Source: Heterohyrax brucei (lineage: Eukaryota; Chordata; Mammalia; Hyracoidea; Procaviidae). Taken from it: a DNA stretch of 64,000 bases. Below, one piece after another: positions 62,993-64,000 of the stretch. The notes beneath the pieces are model-generated. The model saw only the letters and a program-made list of their open reading frames with translations. It was not told the DNA's origin and ran no database searches. The stretch spans positions 51,444,501 through 51,508,500 of the forward strand of contig CM053158.1 in the NCBI GenBank assembly GCA_028571685.1, given 5' to 3'. The stretch's first letter is position 1; each line of letters opens with the position of its first letter. The position numbers were made by a program, and so were the translations under genes.

Positions 62993-63118
62993 CTTACCAT
63001 GGAATAGACAAACCAAAGGAAACAGGAAGGTAAAAACAGGAGAAGACAATTAGCAAGTCAGAACTTTGGGCAAATTACCATAACTCAGGAAGCAAATGGC
63101 TTACACTAATGTGTATGA

Positions 63119-63284
63119 GCCAGAGCAGGAAACATGAACTTTCTCTGTAAAGGTCCTGATAGTAAATATTTTGGGCTTTGCAAGCCATACAACATCTCTC
63201 AAAAATACTCAACTTTACTTTGAGTATTATGGTGTGAAAGCAGCCGTAAATACTATATAAACAAAGAAGAGTAGCTTGTGCCAA
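63119..63284 (+). mobile_element. hAT-Charlie-type MER element, part 1
   Basis: Same family as 6888-7088: GATAGTAAATATTTTGGGCT, TTGCAAGCCATACAACATCT, GTGTGAAAGCAGCCG. Split by a SINE. Strand is set to match the first copy. Confidence 0.75.
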
Positions 63285-63421
63285 CAGGAAACCCTGGTGG
63301 CATATGGTTAAATGCTACAGCTACTAACCAAAACTCTATAGAACAGTTCTAATCTGTCCTACAGGTTCACCACGAGTCAGAACTGACTTTTACAGCTGGG
63401 AGTTTGGTTTGGGTTTTCTGG
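63285..63421 (+). mobile_element. AfroSINE, internally deleted, inside the hAT element
   Basis: Sense copy with a normal start (CAGGAAACCCTGGTGGCATA) and tail (ACGAGTCAGAACTGACTTTT) but lacking the box B/TPsiC part. Flanked by a perfect 8 bp duplication, TGTGCCAA, at 63277-63284 and 63422-63429. Confidence 0.88.
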
Positions 63422-63481
63422 TGTGCCAATAAAACTGTATTTATAAGACCAGGCAGTAGGCCATAGTTTGCCAAACTCTGA
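63422..63481 (+). mobile_element. hAT-Charlie-type MER element, part 2
   Basis: CCAATAAAACTGTATTTATA, AGGCAGTAGGCCATAGTTTG and end CCAAACTCTG complete the element. Confidence 0.75.
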
Positions 63482-63512
63482 TCTAATTTTTTTTGCCATT
63501 ATGGCTAAACTA

Positions 63513-63712
63513 AGGAGCCCCAGTGGTGTGATGGTTAAGCACTGAGTTGCTAACCAAAAAGTTGGTGGTATGAATCCACCCAGCAACTCCATGGAAGATC
63601 TGACAACTGGCTTCCTAAAGACTAGAGCCCAGGAAACTCTATGGGGCAATTCTGCTCTGCCACATAGGGTGACTGTGACTCAAAAATCAACTCAGGCAGC
63701 CAACAACAACAA
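63513..63712 (+). mobile_element. AfroSINE (long type), full-length
   Basis: Sense: GGAGCCCCAGTGGTGTGATG, TGAATCCACCCAGCAACTCC, GACAACTGGCTTCCTAAAGA, tail AAAATCAACTCAGGCAGCC followed by AACAACAACAA. The tail is that of the RTE copies. Confidence 0.88.
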
Positions 63713-63714
63713 TA

Positions 63715-64000
63715 TGACTAAATGGTATGAAATAGACAAACATTTTTAGGGGAAAACACCTGGCCAGCATTTTCTTTCCAGCCCAAGCTCTTGTCTGCAC
63801 CCTAGGTTTATCTGACTGCTTTTCTCCACACCCAGATAATTTTCCAACACCTCCACTGTCTATTAACTATGCACGATGAATTCAGGGCATGAACTTTGAC
63901 ATTCTCTTCTACATCCTTTGTCTTGGACTAATAGAAGCTCTACCTGTTTTACTTAACTGGATCAGTTCTTTCTTTCCCTTGTGAGAGCCGACCACATTAG
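63715..64000. other. Non-coding sequence, nothing recognised
   Basis: No repeat or gene identified up to the end of the window. Confidence 0.4.

Overview
This 64 kb window is nuclear DNA from an afrotherian mammal, most likely an elephant. The reason is its repeat content: it is packed with tRNA-derived AfroSINEs, decayed RTE-type (BovB-like) LINEs whose 3' ends match those SINEs, ERVL-MaLR-type LTRs, and older pan-mammalian repeats (MIR, L2, hAT-Charlie/MER, old L1). Repeat names come from my memory of the families and from comparing copies inside the window; no library search was run.

I find no protein-coding gene, exon with recognisable protein, rRNA, functional tRNA, CpG island or CRISPR array. 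The longest open frames (about 130 to 200 codons) lie inside LINEs, LTRs or L2 and carry no intact domain. The window is best read as intergenic or intronic.

Layout: 0-8 kb holds SINEs (one with a perfect 11 bp target duplication), a decayed RTE 3' end (4.2-5.05 kb), a MIR, a hAT fragment and a fold-back mariner (7.15-7.7 kb). 8.7-11.5 kb is a rearranged RTE: an inverted 5' piece joined to a sense piece, later split by a MaLR LTR. 12-21 kb holds SINEs, MaLR LTRs, a solo retroviral LTR (16.65-17.12 kb), an old L1, an antisense RTE and an L2. 22-32 kb holds SINEs, an RTE 3' end, an internally deleted RTE derivative (23.75-24.14 kb), another LTR, a MER20-like element split by a SINE, a triplet of antisense SINEs and an antisense L1 3' UTR. 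33-34.5 kb is an antisense RTE reverse-transcriptase fragment. 40.4-41 kb is a second fold-back mariner inside a SINE. 42.2-45.3 kb is the longest RTE copy (about 3.1 kb, antisense). 46-52 kb holds LTRs and an RTE split by an LTR with a perfect 5 bp duplication. 52.9-55.1 kb is a solo MaLR LTR followed by a 5'-truncated MaLR provirus. 57.3-57.8 kb is the third fold-back mariner, inside a MIR. 60.5-61.2 kb is a sense L1 3' UTR, and 61.2-64 kb is AT-rich unique sequence plus SINEs.

The most interesting material is structural. (1) Three copies of a mariner derivative have roughly 150 bp inverted arms, each arm encoding the end of the transposase. (2) The RTE LINE, a SINE family and a deleted RTE derivative share 5' and 3' segments, which suggests the SINE body was built from both ends of the LINE. 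(3) Many nestings give a relative order of insertion. RTE/AfroSINE assignments are firm at family level; subfamily names, exact ends and the identity of several LTR-like pieces are less certain.
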